A stretch of DNA of 64,000 nucleotides from Tenrec ecaudatus (GCF_050624435.1 NC_134538.1:112852437-112916436), one strand, 5' to 3'. Shown: positions 34,305 to 46,229, counted from the first letter of the stretch. Notes: a model not told the origin generated them from the sequence alone. Translations and numbers: made by a program.

Positions 34305-34490
34305 TGATCATTGAGTTTATTCCAATTTAGGAAAACCCCACATGTACACAGTAGAATGGCTCCATAGGCTAGTCAAGGCTTTGACCTTTTGAAAGCACAT
34401 TGACAGGCCTGTGTTTCAAGGAGTCTCAGGGTGGATTAGAACCACCAACCTTTTGGCTAGTAATTGAGCATTATACTTAGGGACTCTAAA
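34305..34490 (-). repeat. AfroSINE-type SINE
   Basis: Starts CATTGAGTTTATTCCAATTT and passes GGATTAGAACCACCAACCTT to TAGGGACTCT, the reversed SINE order. The centre (ACACAGTAGAATGGCTCCAT) suggests a subfamily different from the others. Confidence 0.65.
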
Positions 34491-34639
34491 TTATGGGAAT
34501 AACCCTTTTAAAACACCTCCTTCTCAAAGGAAACACCAGGATTGCTCACGGGCATGGACAAGCCATAGAATTGTATGTAGTAGTTACATGTGGGCCTATG
34601 ATTTGCACGGTTCGCTGTTTGAAACCAGCAACAGACATC

Positions 34640-35110
34640 ATGAATCTGGGACCGCCCTTCTTGTCACATGTATACCTATAGTTCCTCCCCTCCCTATCCT
34701 GTGTACACAGCCCTAGCTCATCCCCTTCCGGTTATGCCTATGCATACATCCCCTTCCTATAATATGTATGCCTATTTTACTGCCCCTTCCTGTGATGTGT
34801 GGTTATCTCCCTAAGTAGATATAATCCTGGGTTAGCAATTAATGGGGTCCTCCAACTTCCTGCTAGGTACTTGAGCATCTTTCCGTGTCCCTACCCCACC
34901 TAGCATCGGCCCACGCCGTGCGCGGACCTGGCTGGTGAGATCATGGCCATCCAGGAGGTGAGCATGCTACCATGAAATGTGTCTGACTCCATTATTCCAA
35001 TCTCTTTTCTATCTCTTATGCTCTCATTGATGTTAATATAATCTTTATACATCTCAATCCTATAATTTTGCTTACTGAACCCAGGATTAATGCTGGGGGG
35101 CTGGCACCCC
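34640..35110 (+). repeat. Possible class II-like LTR with primer-site-like end
   Basis: A pyrimidine-rich start carries near-repeats of CCCCTTCCTGTGATGTGT-like units (34690-34800). A TATAATC block follows, and the region ends at GCTGGGGGGCTGGCACCCCC. The last bases resemble the TGGCGCCC primer-binding site for lysine tRNA after a 5' LTR. No interior is recognised beyond it. Family and borders are uncertain. Confidence 0.4.
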
Positions 35111-35540
35111 CTCCAACCACAGACTAGGAGTCTCAAAGGAACATTCTACTCTTTTATGCAGAGGTTCTGAATCAAACTGGACTCCCTGGCAGTGAATTTA
35201 GTGTTGACTGGTAGATGCCAGCCTGATTCTCTGAAGGTTATTTGAGAAATTGATCTCAAAACTATAATTGGTATTTGATACATGCACTAGGTTTATTGGT
35301 TTATAGTTATATTCTGACAGAAAGAATCTGTGAATTAGAAATTTGAATAGAGAGGTGACTAAAATTAAGAGCAACCATATATAAGAGCCAAAGTTAAAGT
35401 TTTTACATAATGTTTAATACTATTATTGATGATTAGCAACTTCAGGATGGATTTCTTTTCTGCTAGTTTACTAATACAAAGTTAATTTATGTATACAGCA
35501 AGAAAGCTTGTGTATGTTGACACTCTTTTCCTCATCTTCT
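35111..35540. other. Unassigned DNA
   Basis: No gene or family recognised; it may include residual interior of the preceding LTR element. Confidence 0.35.
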
Positions 35541-35549
35541 AGTATCTTG

Positions 35550-36672
35550 TTTTTAAATCATTTTATTGGGGCTCATACAACTCTTACCACAATCCATGTA
35601 TACATCAATTGTGTAAAGCGCATTTGTACATTCATTGCCCTCATCGTTCGCAAAACATTTGCTCTCCGCTTAAGCCCCTGGCATCAGCTCCTAATTTTTC
35701 CCCTCCCTACCCGTTCCCCCTTCCCTCATGAACCCTTGATAGTTTATAAATTATTATTTTGTCACATCTTGTACTGTCCAACGTCTCCCTTCACCTACTT
35801 TTCTGTTGTTTGTCCCCCAGGGAGGAGGTTATATGTAGATCCCTGTAATTGGTTCCCCCTTTTCACCCCACTCTCCCTCCACCCTCTTGGTATCGCCACT
35901 CTCAGCACAGGTCTTGAAGGGATCATCCATCCTGGATTCCCTCTGTTTCCAGTTCATATCTGTAACAGTGTACATCCTCTGGTCTAGCCAGATTTGTAAG
36001 GTAGACTTGGGATCATGATAGTGGGGGAGGAGGAAGCATTTAGGAACTAGAGGAAAGTTGTATGTTTCGTGGTTGCTACATTGCACCCTGACTGGCTCGT
36101 CTCCTCCCCATGTCCCTTCCATAAGGGGATGCCCAGTTGCCTACAGATGGAATTTGGGTCCCCACTTCGCACTCCCCCTCAGTCACAATGGTATGATTTT
36201 TTTGTTCTTTGATGTCTGATAACTGATTCTTTTGGTACCTCGTGATCACACAGGCTGGTGTGCTTCTTCAATGTGGAACTTTGTTGCTTCCGAGCTAGAA
36301 GGCTGCTTGTTTACTGTCAAACCTTTAAGACCCCAGATGCTATATCTTTTGATAGCCTGGTACCATCAGCTTTCTTCACTACATTTGCTTATGCACCCAT
36401 TTGTCTACAGTGATTGTGTTGGGAAGGTGAGCAAAATGGAATGCCAGTTTAATAGACAAAGTATTATTGAATTGAGGAAGTACTTGAGTATAGGTCCAAT
36501 GTCCATCTGCTACCTTAATACTAAACCTGTAAATATATGCACATATATCTATTTCCCTATCCCTATATATAATTATATGTACATCTGTTCATGCATTTAT
36601 TTAGACCTCTATAAATGCCATTGCCTCCTAGCTTTTTCCTCTATTTCCTTTTACTTTCCTCTTGTCCCAAAG
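35550..36672 (-). mobile_element. L1 3' UTR, non-inverted part
   Basis: ATCATTTTATTGGGGCTCAT start, then the same ordered blocks as the other L1 copies (TTATATGTAGATCCCTGTAA, GATAGCCTGGTACCATCAGC, CCATCTGCTACCTTAATACT). Long open frames here are 3' UTR by position in the element, not genes. Confidence 0.88.
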
Positions 36673-37340
36673 ACGATATTCCCTCTCAGAGCAGCCAGTC
36701 CACAGAGAAAGCCATATGAGACATGACATCCCTCACTGACCCATAGCCCTACAGGGACAACACTGGAGACACAGTATAGGAATTCCACCTAATCTGTTCC
36801 CACCACACCGAGGCAAAACACTAAGGGCATGCAACAGACCAGCAAGGGAACAGGGCAATGAAGTCCCCAGGGAATACCAAAAATAGACGTTGAGGCCAGG
36901 GCTTGACACCCCATCAGACTCGACCTGAAAATACTCCTAAAGGCCAGGAAACAGTCCTTGAACTAACTACAATTCTTCTTTGTTGTTGTTGTGTTTTTGT
37001 TTTGTTTTGCGTGTCATTGGCTTTTTGTTTTGTTTTCTTTTGTTGCTTGGTTTATCTCTGTCTTGTTTTTGTGCATGTTATTATCTCTGCATGTCTGTCT
37101 AAGTAAGATAGGCTGGATGAACAATCTGGAAGAGAAAACAGCGGGGCCAACAGTTCCAGGGGGACATGGGAGAAGGGGAGGTGGGGGGAAAGGAAGTAGT
37201 GTTAACAAACCCAGGGACAACGGAACAACAAGTGATCCAAATAGGGTGTGAGGAGGGTGTAGGAGGCCTGGTAGGGTGTGATCAAGTGTAATGTAACCAA
37301 GAGGAATTACTGAAACCCAAATGAATACTGAGCATGAGAG
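36673..37340 (+). mobile_element. L1 3' UTR, inverted part
   Basis: Plus-strand L1 3' UTR text including a TTGTT-rich tract (36974-37050), GTTAACAAACCCAGGGACAA and GAGGCCTGGTAGGGTGTGAT. These are the exact reverse complements of sequence found in the minus copies near 31060-31110. Confidence 0.82.
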
Positions 37341-37351
37341 TGTCTTTTTTT

Positions 37352-38095
37352 AGGTGGTGAAAATCCTTAACATATTCAAGTGTTAACTGAAGGCTGCAGT
37401 CCAGAATTCACCTGGAAACCCTGTAGAAGAAAGGCTGGAGAGTCGGGTTAATTCCCAGGGAGCAGAGGTCTCTTCTGCACACAAGGCTGTAAAGATCTAA
37501 ATGGATTCAATGACAATGGGGAAAGAATATATTGAAAATAAAAACCATGAGAAAAAGTCAGAACTGCTTGGAATACCTAATGAAATGATAGCTTTAGAAA
37601 ATATTTCATATTTTTTCTTTCATTGTCAGAGGTATATACTGCCTAATATTTACAATATTTTTAAAAAACAAATCAGAATAGCTAATAGAAAGAAAAAAGA
37701 AACCCGACCATGTAGTATGCTCAATTACCTTCCTCACTACCTCCAGACTCTGGAATTTATCCCTTCTTTGCCACTGTTGTCTTAATCATATCATGAATGT
37801 TGTATCTGTTTTGGCTTACCTCATCATATCTTAAGGAAAAACAAAGGACTCTTAAGAGGAAAATTATTTCTTTCTAGCAGGGTAAGTAAAAAGGAATTGC
37901 TTCTAGGATTCCAGTCCACACATGCATGAGTTTATCCCTGACACACTGGACGTAAATACGCTCTGTCATCAGCAGATGGCTACAGACAAGCTCTCTCATT
38001 AATACCCTTACCTTAGGTTTGTTAGGGTGCCTGGGGAAAAAAGTCACTCAAAACAGCGGCTTCCCAGGTGAGCTGCTGGACAAACTGAATTCTGA
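37352..38095. other. Unassigned DNA, no gene
   Basis: No coding or repeat feature recognised. Confidence 0.4.
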
Positions 38096-38271
38096 GGGGT
38101 TAATGGCTGGGCATTATCAGCTTTCTTCACCACTTTTGCTTACACACCTGTCTTGTCTTCAGCAATTATGTCTGGAAGGTGAGTATCATACATTGCCATA
38201 TTATTAGAACAAACTGTACTTGTACTGATGTAAGATTTAATAGAGGCCCAAAGTTCAGCTGCCATCTGTAT

Positions 38272-38274
<3 letters not shown>

Positions 38275-38334
<60 letters not shown>
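38275..38334 (+). repeat. (GATA)n microsatellite
   Basis: About 14 uninterrupted GATA units lie where other L1 copies read ACCTATAAATATATGCACAT. The microsatellite therefore expanded inside the L1 3' UTR. Likely length-polymorphic. Confidence 0.97.
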
Positions 38335-38335
<1 letters not shown>

Positions 38336-38999
38336 CAAGAGACAGAGAGAGACAGAGACAAATACACCTATCTGTATATGTTTACATGTGTACATATCTA
38401 TATTTATAACTATATATAATTTTTACTTCCTTATTCTTTCCTCTATTTCTTTTTACTCTTCTCCTACCCCCATTATCATGTTTACCCATATTTCACCTCC
38501 CAGTAACTCCTCTAGGACATATTTCAATTGATCAAACACAACCAGGAATGCCACACACTCCTCACCATCAATTTTAGATCCCTTGCTGCTTCCCTGTTGC
38601 TGACATTATTGGCTCAGGGCTCACCTCCCCCTCTCCTATACACCCCGAAAACCATCAGTCAAACCATCGTCCTGTTGCTGCCTTCGTGGGATTGATTATC
38701 CGGCCTATCTTATAGAGATGATATTTAGAAAAACAAGGGGGTGGGGAGAAGGCCATATAAATAGTCCCAAGTCTAACTGCTGACCTGACCCAGAAGAGTT
38801 GAGTGTCTCTGTTAAATATTGAGCGAGTCCTGTTATAATCCCTCCGTGCAATCCCCTTCTTTTTCAGGTATCCCTCTCCCAGGACCCGCTGACCTAACAG
38901 CACTTACACCCTTGTAGTCCTCAGCATTAGTGACGGAGGGGCGCACCGTCTACAAGACCCATTGCCCTTGCTCTTTCAGCAGTCTGGGACACAGCGGTC

Positions 39000-39780
39000 T
39001 AGGGACCCCTCATCCCCTTACACTTGCAGTGTGGCCCCCTTGTGAAAATCACCCAGCCAGTTCAGAAGAGGTGGCAAGAGCTGTCCCCTAAGTCAGAAGT
39101 CTCCTTTCGGAATCCTCCGGGACTTTGTGGCTTTGCTCCCGTGGCTGGTCTGTTGTACTCTCCTCTTGGTTTGCCCCTGCATGGGCCGGTCACACCTGCC
39201 GCACCCTGCGCTGTATCTTCAGTGCTGTCCTCCATAGCCCTGTGGTCCAGCGAGGGGATGTGGTCTCCAGACTGCGGCCGGTCCTGCAGTCCTCCCTATG
39301 AACTAGCTGCTCCGCAGGAACTTCACACTTGGTTGCGGGTGAGATCTCCTCTCTCTCTTTCCCTCTTAAATTGTTCCCGTGTGGATGGGGCACACTGGCC
39401 GTTCTCCCCAAGACTGTGTCTTCAGTGTTGTCCTCTGTAGCCCTGCCCTCTAGGGTGAGGGGGGGGCGGAGGAGAGGGGGGTGTCCTATTGCGAGCTGGA
39501 CCAGCCTGCAATCAGCTCTATTAATGAGCTGCTCCAGGCACAAAACATTGCCCTTAGGACTGGCACACCGGAATGAGGTGTGCTTCCTCTCTCCCTCTTC
39601 TCTGGAGACAAAAACAGTACGCTCCGTGTTCGGGTTAGTGCCCTCATCCCTCAAGGCATGGGAGAGGAGGAGAGGATGTCTGTCAGCACCGGTGCTATCC
39701 GCTGCTTTTTGTTTTGGGGTGCTGTAGGCACCCTTGGGTTTGGTCTGACTCCTGCCAGAGCACCTGGTCCTTAACCCCGG
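39000..39780 (-). repeat. GC-rich tandem repeats of L1 3' UTR
   Basis: Units of about 200 bp recur. One starts CTGTATCTTCAGTGCTGTCC (39209) and the next CTGTGTCTTCAGTGTTGTCC (39412). Both contain an AGCTGCTCC block and end in a CTCTCTCCCTCTT-type block; a weaker earlier unit lies at 39010-39200. A G-rich tract (39456-39483) interrupts one unit. A 215-codon minus frame spans it but has repeat-derived, low-likelihood protein sequence. Confidence 0.7.
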
Positions 39781-39849
39781 AACTATGCGATGTGTGCATT
39801 TTCCTCTACGCCTGTTCCGGTGTTTGAACTTACTCACTGGGCTCGTGTT

Positions 39850-40612
39850 GCATGTGTCCTTTGTGCTTGGCTGACTTCACTCAGCATAATATCCTCCAAC
39901 TCTTTCCACCAGGTGATATGCTTCATCGTTTCATCACTGCTTTTTAGGGATGCATAATATTCCATTGTGTGTACATACCAGAGTTATTTAATCCATTTGT
40001 CTGTAGATGGAAATTGAGGCTATTTTCAATGCTTTACATTTTGTGAACTGTGCCGCAATGAATCTTGGAGTGCAGATGTCTGATCAGGATCTGTTTCCTA
40101 CTTCTTCTGGGCATATGCCTGGTAGGGAGCTTGCTGAATCATAAGCTAACTCAATTTCCATATGTTTTAGTATCACCAAATAGCTTTCCACAGTGGCTGT
40201 TCGTATCTACAAGACCACCAGCAGTGGATGAGTGTTTCTACCTCACTGTATGCCCTCTAACATTTGTTGCTTTCTGAGTTTTCTTTCTTTAATTGGGCCA
40301 TCTTTGAGGGTGTTAGGCGGTTTGTCATAGTTGTCTTAATTTTCATTTCCCAGATGGCTAATGGTAGAATACTATCTCTTATGTTTATTAGTTATTCGGG
40401 TTTCCTCCCTTGTGAATCTCCTGTTCCAGTCTTTTTCCTACGTCCACAGTGGGCAATTCTTTTTTTTTTTCTTATTGTAGGCTTGCAGAGTTTTATAGAT
40501 CTATAATAAGCCCTTTGTCTGAAATGGCATTGCTAAATATTTTTCCAGTTTGTTGGCTTTCTTATTACTCTCTTGATGAAGTCCTTTGGTGTAAACAATC
40601 AAAGAATCTATC
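39850..40612 (-). pseudogene. L1 ORF2 C-terminal relic
   Basis: Plus-strand text CACTCAGCATAATATCCTCC, ATAATATTCCATTGTGTGTA, TAATCCATTTGTCTGTAGATGG and CAGTGGCTGTTCGTATCTAC is the reversed L1 ORF2 C-terminal region. In frame it encodes the usual EDIMLSEVSQ end. Interrupted by stops; truncated at the 5' side. Confidence 0.85.
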
Positions 40613-41334
40613 TATCTAAGTATGTACTGCTGCAAATTTATACTGATGCTCAGAGGAATAGTTCATCTCCAGAAAACAAACATGAGCAGTTGGTCCTATT
40701 ATAAGGACATAAGTACCACTGTAAATACCATTTTACTTAGAAGAACACAAATTGAGCAGGTTAAGTGACTTTCATGATGTCTCACATCAACAAATTCAAA
40801 CTGAGCACAATGGCAGTTTGATCTTGGTGTCTTCAGTTTTAACGCGAATTCCCACTGCTCTCCATATACGCTTTCAGTAATTAATTTTAGAAGAAATAAA
40901 CAGCAATTAAATATAAGTGTACCAATAATAGTTAGTTTCTATTGTAGTTCCAAATATGTGATATAAGCATTTTAGTGCACATGTCCAGTATGCATTTTAA
41001 TTCTCTGCACTGAAAGGCCTCCTTTCATAGTTTCAAATTCTGTTCAAATGGCTGGATTATAAATGAATAAGGAGAGAAAGTGTAGAGGTTTAAAAGATGC
41101 ATTTAGGAGGAAAGGCATGGAAAAGTAGCATCCCTTAAACAAGATTGAAAAAATATGACAGACGTGCCTTAAAGCCAATTGTATTGTCTAAGTAAAATAT
41201 ATTATTTTTCAAATTATTAAGAGGTTTTGATATTCTGAATATTCTAAAGATAATCCAAAAAATGAATTACACTACACTGTAGTGTAATTAACAATACACT
41301 GAAAGAACCCCCCGACCCCCTCAGATGTTCCAGG
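40613..41334. other. Unassigned AT-rich DNA
   Basis: No gene or family recognised. Confidence 0.4.
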
Positions 41335-42440
41335 CAAATTCAGAAGATGTTGATCAAAGGACAGCTGTTGTTCGGTGGATCTTGGCTGACAGCAGAAAAC
41401 ATCAGTATTGTACTGTACCAGTATTTTATTGATTATGTGAAAGCTTAGACTCTGGGACATCAAAGATTACGATGTCGCTGTAAGTGAAGGAAATTCTAGA
41501 ACAGGTGCCTATTATATTTATACTGATACTGAGTTACTTGTTGCACAGAATGAGTGCATACTACATGGTTTAAGATCAGAAAAGATATACACCTGGGTTG
41601 TACTCTTCTAACACAGTTATTCAATGTGTTTGCTGAACATATGAGAAATGGTTCATATGATAAAGAATATGGGAACTAATTAGCAATTAAGGACATGCTT
41701 ATGACATAGTCTAGCTTGCAGAAGGCAGGGAGGACTTGAAGCACCTGTTAATTAAGATAAAAGGCTGCAGCGTGCAGTATAGATTACACCTTAACAAAAC
41801 AAAAGCCAAAGTACGCATCACTGGATTAACAAGCAGCATCATGATCAATGGAGAAAAGTTAGAAGTTGTCAGAGATTTTATTCCAGTTGAATGACACTCA
41901 ACAGTCATGAAACAACAGCCAATACATCAACGAGGTGTTGCACTGGGAAATCTGCTGCAAATGGCCTTATTTATTGTGACAAGATAATGATGTCACTTTA
42001 AGGACTAATGTGGACCTGATCCAAACCATGGTATTTTCCATCGCCTCATGTGCATATCAAGCTGGGCCATGAGTAGGAAAAATCGACGGCCTTGAATCCC
42101 GGTGTTGGCGGAGAGTAGTAAAAGTGCCACGGACCGCGGGAAAAGCAAACCCGTTTATTTGGGAAGAAGTACACACAGGACGCTCCCTCCACGTGGGCCA
42201 GGGAGAGTTCATCTCATCTATTCACACATGGTGTCAAGAGGGATCATTCCCGGGTAACGGAGAAAGTCAGAAAAAGATGAGAGGTGGAAAAGCCCTAAAG
42301 AAACCGGACTGGATTAGCAAAGTGACCGTCACCGTGAGCGCACATGGTTGAGCCCGGCCCGCCGGCTGTGCCCCGGCTGTGGTACCGGGTACCGGGCATC
42401 CTCAGGAGCTGGCACGGACTCTATGGCACCTGACGGAAAC
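41335..42440 (+). mobile_element. BovB/RTE LINE, 3' 1.1 kb
   Basis: The RT region (GATTATGTGAAAGCTTAGAC), the thumb (GATCAATGGAGAAAAGTTAG), the CGGCCTTGAATCCCGGTGTT block, GGAAGAAGTACACACAGGAC and the end CTCTATGGCACCTGACGG all follow BovB order in plus orientation. CpG sites are unusually retained from 42060 to 42420, so this copy may be younger or locally GC-biased. Frames are broken. Confidence 0.82.
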
Positions 42441-45400
42441 ACGAGTGAGGATCCTCTTCCTATCAGACTCACAGATGAAGAAAACGATTTTTGATATAGG
42501 AATAAATCAGAATAAGTCAGCCACCACCTCACCAAGGATAACAGAGGTGTATGACCTCGGCCCCCCAAATTTACTAAAGTCAAACTGGACAGTTAGCAAA
42601 GCAGAACTTTATCCACTCTTTTTCACCCCCTTTCTCCTTCCAATTTATAACCCGTACCTCAGCTTGAAATTTCCCTTGTCGTTACATAATATTGAGATGT
42701 CAGCAACTAGAAGAGCTTCAGCTGCAGGAGTGGAGAAGCGTCTTGCAAACAGTGGGACTGTTGATAGTCACTTGCTAGGACATTTGAAATCTCCCGCTCG
42801 TCAAATAATTGAGCACGCCAGCTCTGAGGTCTGAGAATCGGTGTCCTCGCATGCTTCATCCAGAGGGTCACTGCATAATGTCCACGTCTAACTTTCAGAA
42901 TTCTCTACCTCAGCCGAACCAACATCTCTTAATGCTAACTATGCAAAAATGCAGCATTTCAGAAAAGGGTGGCCCAGGGATGCCTAAACTGAGCTAAAAA
43001 TGCAATGACGTACACTTTTTCAAGATTTACACTCTGGTAATACCATGTTTAAAAGTATTTAATACCTCGATTGTCTCATTTGCAGAACATTGAAGTACTT
43101 AAAAATATTTACTAAAGAGTTTTTATTTGTTTATTTATTTTACTTCGAGAATTTATTTGTCCTTCATCCAGTTAGAAAGAATGCATATATAAGTACACTC
43201 ACCTTCTAAGAAATATTTTTGTTTGTTGATTTTAGTCAATATGTCACAGACTAAATGACAAGGTGGATTGAATGTTGATAGTCACTATGCTAGATTGAGC
43301 AGGTCAAGTATAGTCATGCCTTTCGGGTGATCAAGCTGTCAACTTCCCTCTTCTTCATTAAGGCTCAAGATATGACCTGAATGAAGTCTTATGAATGATC
43401 TTGAAGGTTCTGAAATTATATAAAAACCAACTTGTAATAATAACTTATATTTAAAGTTCAAGGGAGTGGATAGTGAGCTTTCCAAATATTTGACTGTACT
43501 GAAGCCCAGAAAGGACCTGTGACAATAGTCACTATTCCCAGCAGATTCTATGGGGAGCGTTACTTGCTCCCCTGCTATTGAGAGTGCCTGCTATTACACC
43601 TTGCATACACTTGCTGAAAGTGTGATAATAAAAGGTATAATAAAACATTGTAGCAACAAGGTGCTTTGTATTTTCAAAGGGATTTTCATTTACAGTATTC
43701 CATCTTGTCTTCATAAATATTCTGTGAATTAATGAGGCGAGGTTTTGTTTGGTTTTCACTGCAAATGAGAATAAAGAATGTGTAGAACAGGATTTCACAA
43801 AAGGGTTGATTTCAAATTTTCTTGGTCAAATATTTTATTTATATTTTTATTTGTAAATGTTAGGGCATGTAGTAAGTGTTAGGTAAAGTTAAGGAGGATT
43901 TATCAATGATAATTCCTTGAGAACAGGCTCAAAATTCATCGTGCTTAAGCTATTATGATATTAAAAAGGTCTGTATAATTCTGTCAACTTATCTAAAACC
44001 TAACTTGATTTTATCTGTATTTTAAACATCTAGTTTCCCTCTTTAGTGGAAATTTTCAATCACACTTTTTGTTCTCTTCTAAAGGTGAACTAGACAGTTT
44101 TGCAGATATGAAAGTCATTCAATTTCTGACTGAAAACGTGAAACCAGCAGTTACCCAAAAAGAAAAAAGAGAATATTCCAATCTGAAAGAGAATCACCAT
44201 TTTCTTGTTAGGAAGAACAGACAGATTAAAACTTGATTTGAAAAAAAAACAATCACATTACAAACTAGGAGAAAATAAAAAATCCCCAATGTGTGCTTGT
44301 CATCACAATTTTAATTTTTTAGCCCTTTACTCAGAAGCATTGTTTAGTAATGACAAATAATTAAATCCATATGCAAAAAACACATTAATCATAATGCTTG
44401 CATGCAACCGAAGCTTCATGGTTTTTCATGGTTGCAGTGAGTTGTCTTTTGTTCTTTGACCAATTGATGTATTGGCCCCATCTTTATGTATTGTAGCTAA
44501 TTAGTGCTATTTTTGTCTAGGATAACATCTGCTTGAAATAGAAGTTCTATAAATCTCTCATTTGAATGAATTCTGTACACATATTTCCCTTTTCCTTATG
44601 CTTCATGAAAAATTACCTTTCTTTACTGCTCTGCAGTTCTAAACACTGTATACACTAAGGAATTTACTATGTTTCTACCAACCACTGCTAAGGCATTTCT
44701 TAAGGGGAGTATCATATCATTCAATAACACAAATGAGAAAAAAAGTCAAGAGTAATGCTAACATTAGTAGACACTCATGAAAAGAATACTAAATCCTGAA
44801 ACCTTAAAATGCAAAAAATCAGTGTCATCACTCATAAGCCTTTCCGAACACCATCGAGAAACCCATGGGTCTTGCAACGTCAGACGCCATCTTTCTGGGA
44901 AAAGCCCACTTTGCCGAGTGAAATGCGCTGCATTGTTGGAAGGATAGGGACCATCATGTTAACGTAGGTGGCTGGAAACTGCTGTGCATGTTAATATTCC
45001 TGGAAAGCCCTGTACCACAGGCCACTTATTTGTTTATGTTTAAAGTCTTCTTAATAGTAACCACTACCGGGGTGGTGGGTCATTCACTTGTGGCAAGCAG
45101 ATCGTTAACACAAGTTATTAAATATACTCTCAGATCCCTAGACGCTGAAGAAAACTTGAGAGAAAAAGTACAAAGAGAAAGCAACAGGACTTCTATTTTT
45201 TTTCCTTTGATTATTGCTTTACTGCACCAGAACAATTTCAGTTGCCAGATTTTGTCTTTTTCTGGGGAAATTCAACATGAATCCATCTTTCTTTAACCAG
45301 TCCAGAGTTAGTTTTCTTATTATTAAATGTAAACATTAAAGAATGTTACTGGTTACTGATCTTCCACATTTTTGTACATAGTTCATATTTGATTCTATTT

Positions 45401-45470
45401 GTGTCAAACCTATTATCTGTTATGAATTATGCATCTACTGTAACAGCCTTTAGAGATTCATCTCACTTAC
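42441..45470. other. Repeat-poor unassigned stretch, no gene
   Basis: The longest stretch in the window without a recognised repeat. The frame near 42700-42835 has protein-like composition but no family recognised. A G/C-mixed block at 44840-44960 with several CpGs stands out from AT-rich surroundings. Some old repeats may be present but were not identified. Confidence 0.4.
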
Positions 45471-45691
45471 CATTCAATTCACCGATTTAAATTGGATAAT
45501 TCAGTAGCTTTGTATATTCAGAGATACATGCAACTGTCACTATAATCAATTCTAGCACATTCTCATCACCTCATAGGAAGTCCTTAAAAGACAATCCTTA
45601 GCTTCAATGGTTAGGCAGCCACTAATTTACTATGTGTTTCTATTGACTTCCCTCTTCTGGTCATTTCATGTAAACGGAATCACATATTAAG

Positions 45692-45905
45692 TTGTTGTAG
45701 TTGCAGTTATTAGGTGCCATTGAGTCCGTTCCAGCCCATAGCGACCCATTGCCCAACCGAGGGCAACACGGAGTCTACTGTTGCAGCCATCGTGATCCCC
45801 TCACTGAGCACCTCCCTCTTGGTCACCGCCCCTCCATTCACCAAGCATGATGTCCTTCTCCAGACACTGGTTGCATCTGATAATATGTCCAAAGATGTAA
45901 CAAAT
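45692..45905 (-). mobile_element. BovB 3' end inserted in L1M
   Basis: GTTGTTGTAGTTGCAGTTAT, TTAGGTGCCATTGAGTCCG, CAAGCATGATGTCCTTCTCC and GATAATATGTCCAAAGATGT give the minus-strand BovB 3' end. CpG-containing positions are well kept. Confidence 0.85.
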
Positions 45906-45956
45906 ATTAATTGGACTTTTGCAACTCGTTTTTCCTCTTAGCATAATGTTTTTAAA

Positions 45957-46229
45957 GTTTAATCATTTTATTGGGAACGAAAACAGTTTATCACCCATCA
46001 TTCAATCACATCAAGCAGTGCAATTGCTACCACATCAGCTTCAAACTATTCTCTTCCTTCTTGAACAACTTGCTACGAGTTCCCATTTGCCCCTCCTCAC
46101 TGTGCCCCCGGGATCCTTTATTCTCCTTGTTGTCTCTATAAGTTCATCCACCTTCATTTCATATACTGAAAATCAGAAAAAATATATATAACAAAAATTC
46201 AAGAGGGAGGATCAAGTCACAAGGTTTGA
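45957..46229 (-). mobile_element. L1 3' end inserted in L1M
   Basis: TTTAATCATTTTATTGGGAA start, then CAATTGCTACCACATCAGCT and GTGCCCCCGGGATCC. It resembles the older 3' UTR variant at 52885-53860 rather than the main type. Confidence 0.7.

Larger units (their letters stand above)
35541..37351 (-). mobile_element. Tenrec-type L1 with 5' inversion (twin priming)
   Basis: A minus-oriented 3' part (35550-36672) is followed by a plus-oriented part (36673-37340). In L1 coordinates the two abut: the first ends at CCTCTTGTCCCA, and the second, when reversed, begins CACTCTCATGCTCAG, the next L1 sequence. This is the product expected from twin priming during L1 reverse transcription. The flanks AGTATCTTGTTTT (35541) and AGTGTCTTTTTTT (37339) may be the target duplication. 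Confidence 0.8.
38104..40612 (-). mobile_element. Tenrec-type L1: ORF2 3' end and long 3' UTR
   Basis: On the minus strand the order is ORF2 3' end (40612-39850), GC-rich tandem 3' UTR (39780-39000) and pyrimidine-rich 3' UTR (38900-38104). The plus-strand left end starts within the UTR at GGCTGGGCATTATCAGCTTT, so the polyadenylated 3' end is missing. The right end is a 5' truncation. This copy is the only one here that links the ORF2 end to the unusual UTR. Confidence 0.8.

Noticed and set aside
35508..35987. 159-codon plus-strand open frame
   Set aside because: It covers the reversed L1 3' UTR. The same text appears broken in other copies (29626-31128, 60428-61283).
36232..36726. 164-codon plus-strand open frame
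   Set aside because: Also reversed L1 3' UTR, crossing the inversion junction of that L1. Not a gene.
38275..38334. CRISPR-like array
   Set aside because: Perfect tetranucleotide tandem without spacers; a microsatellite in a mammalian genome.
39190..39837. 215-codon minus-strand open frame as a gene
   Set aside because: It lies wholly in the GC-rich tandem 3' UTR of an L1 and its peptide repeats with the DNA units. GC-rich sequence has few stops, so length alone is no evidence.
42379..42834. 151-codon plus-strand open frame as a coding gene
   Set aside because: Its start is in the BovB 3' end and the rest has no recognisable domain or conserved context. Left as unassigned sequence.
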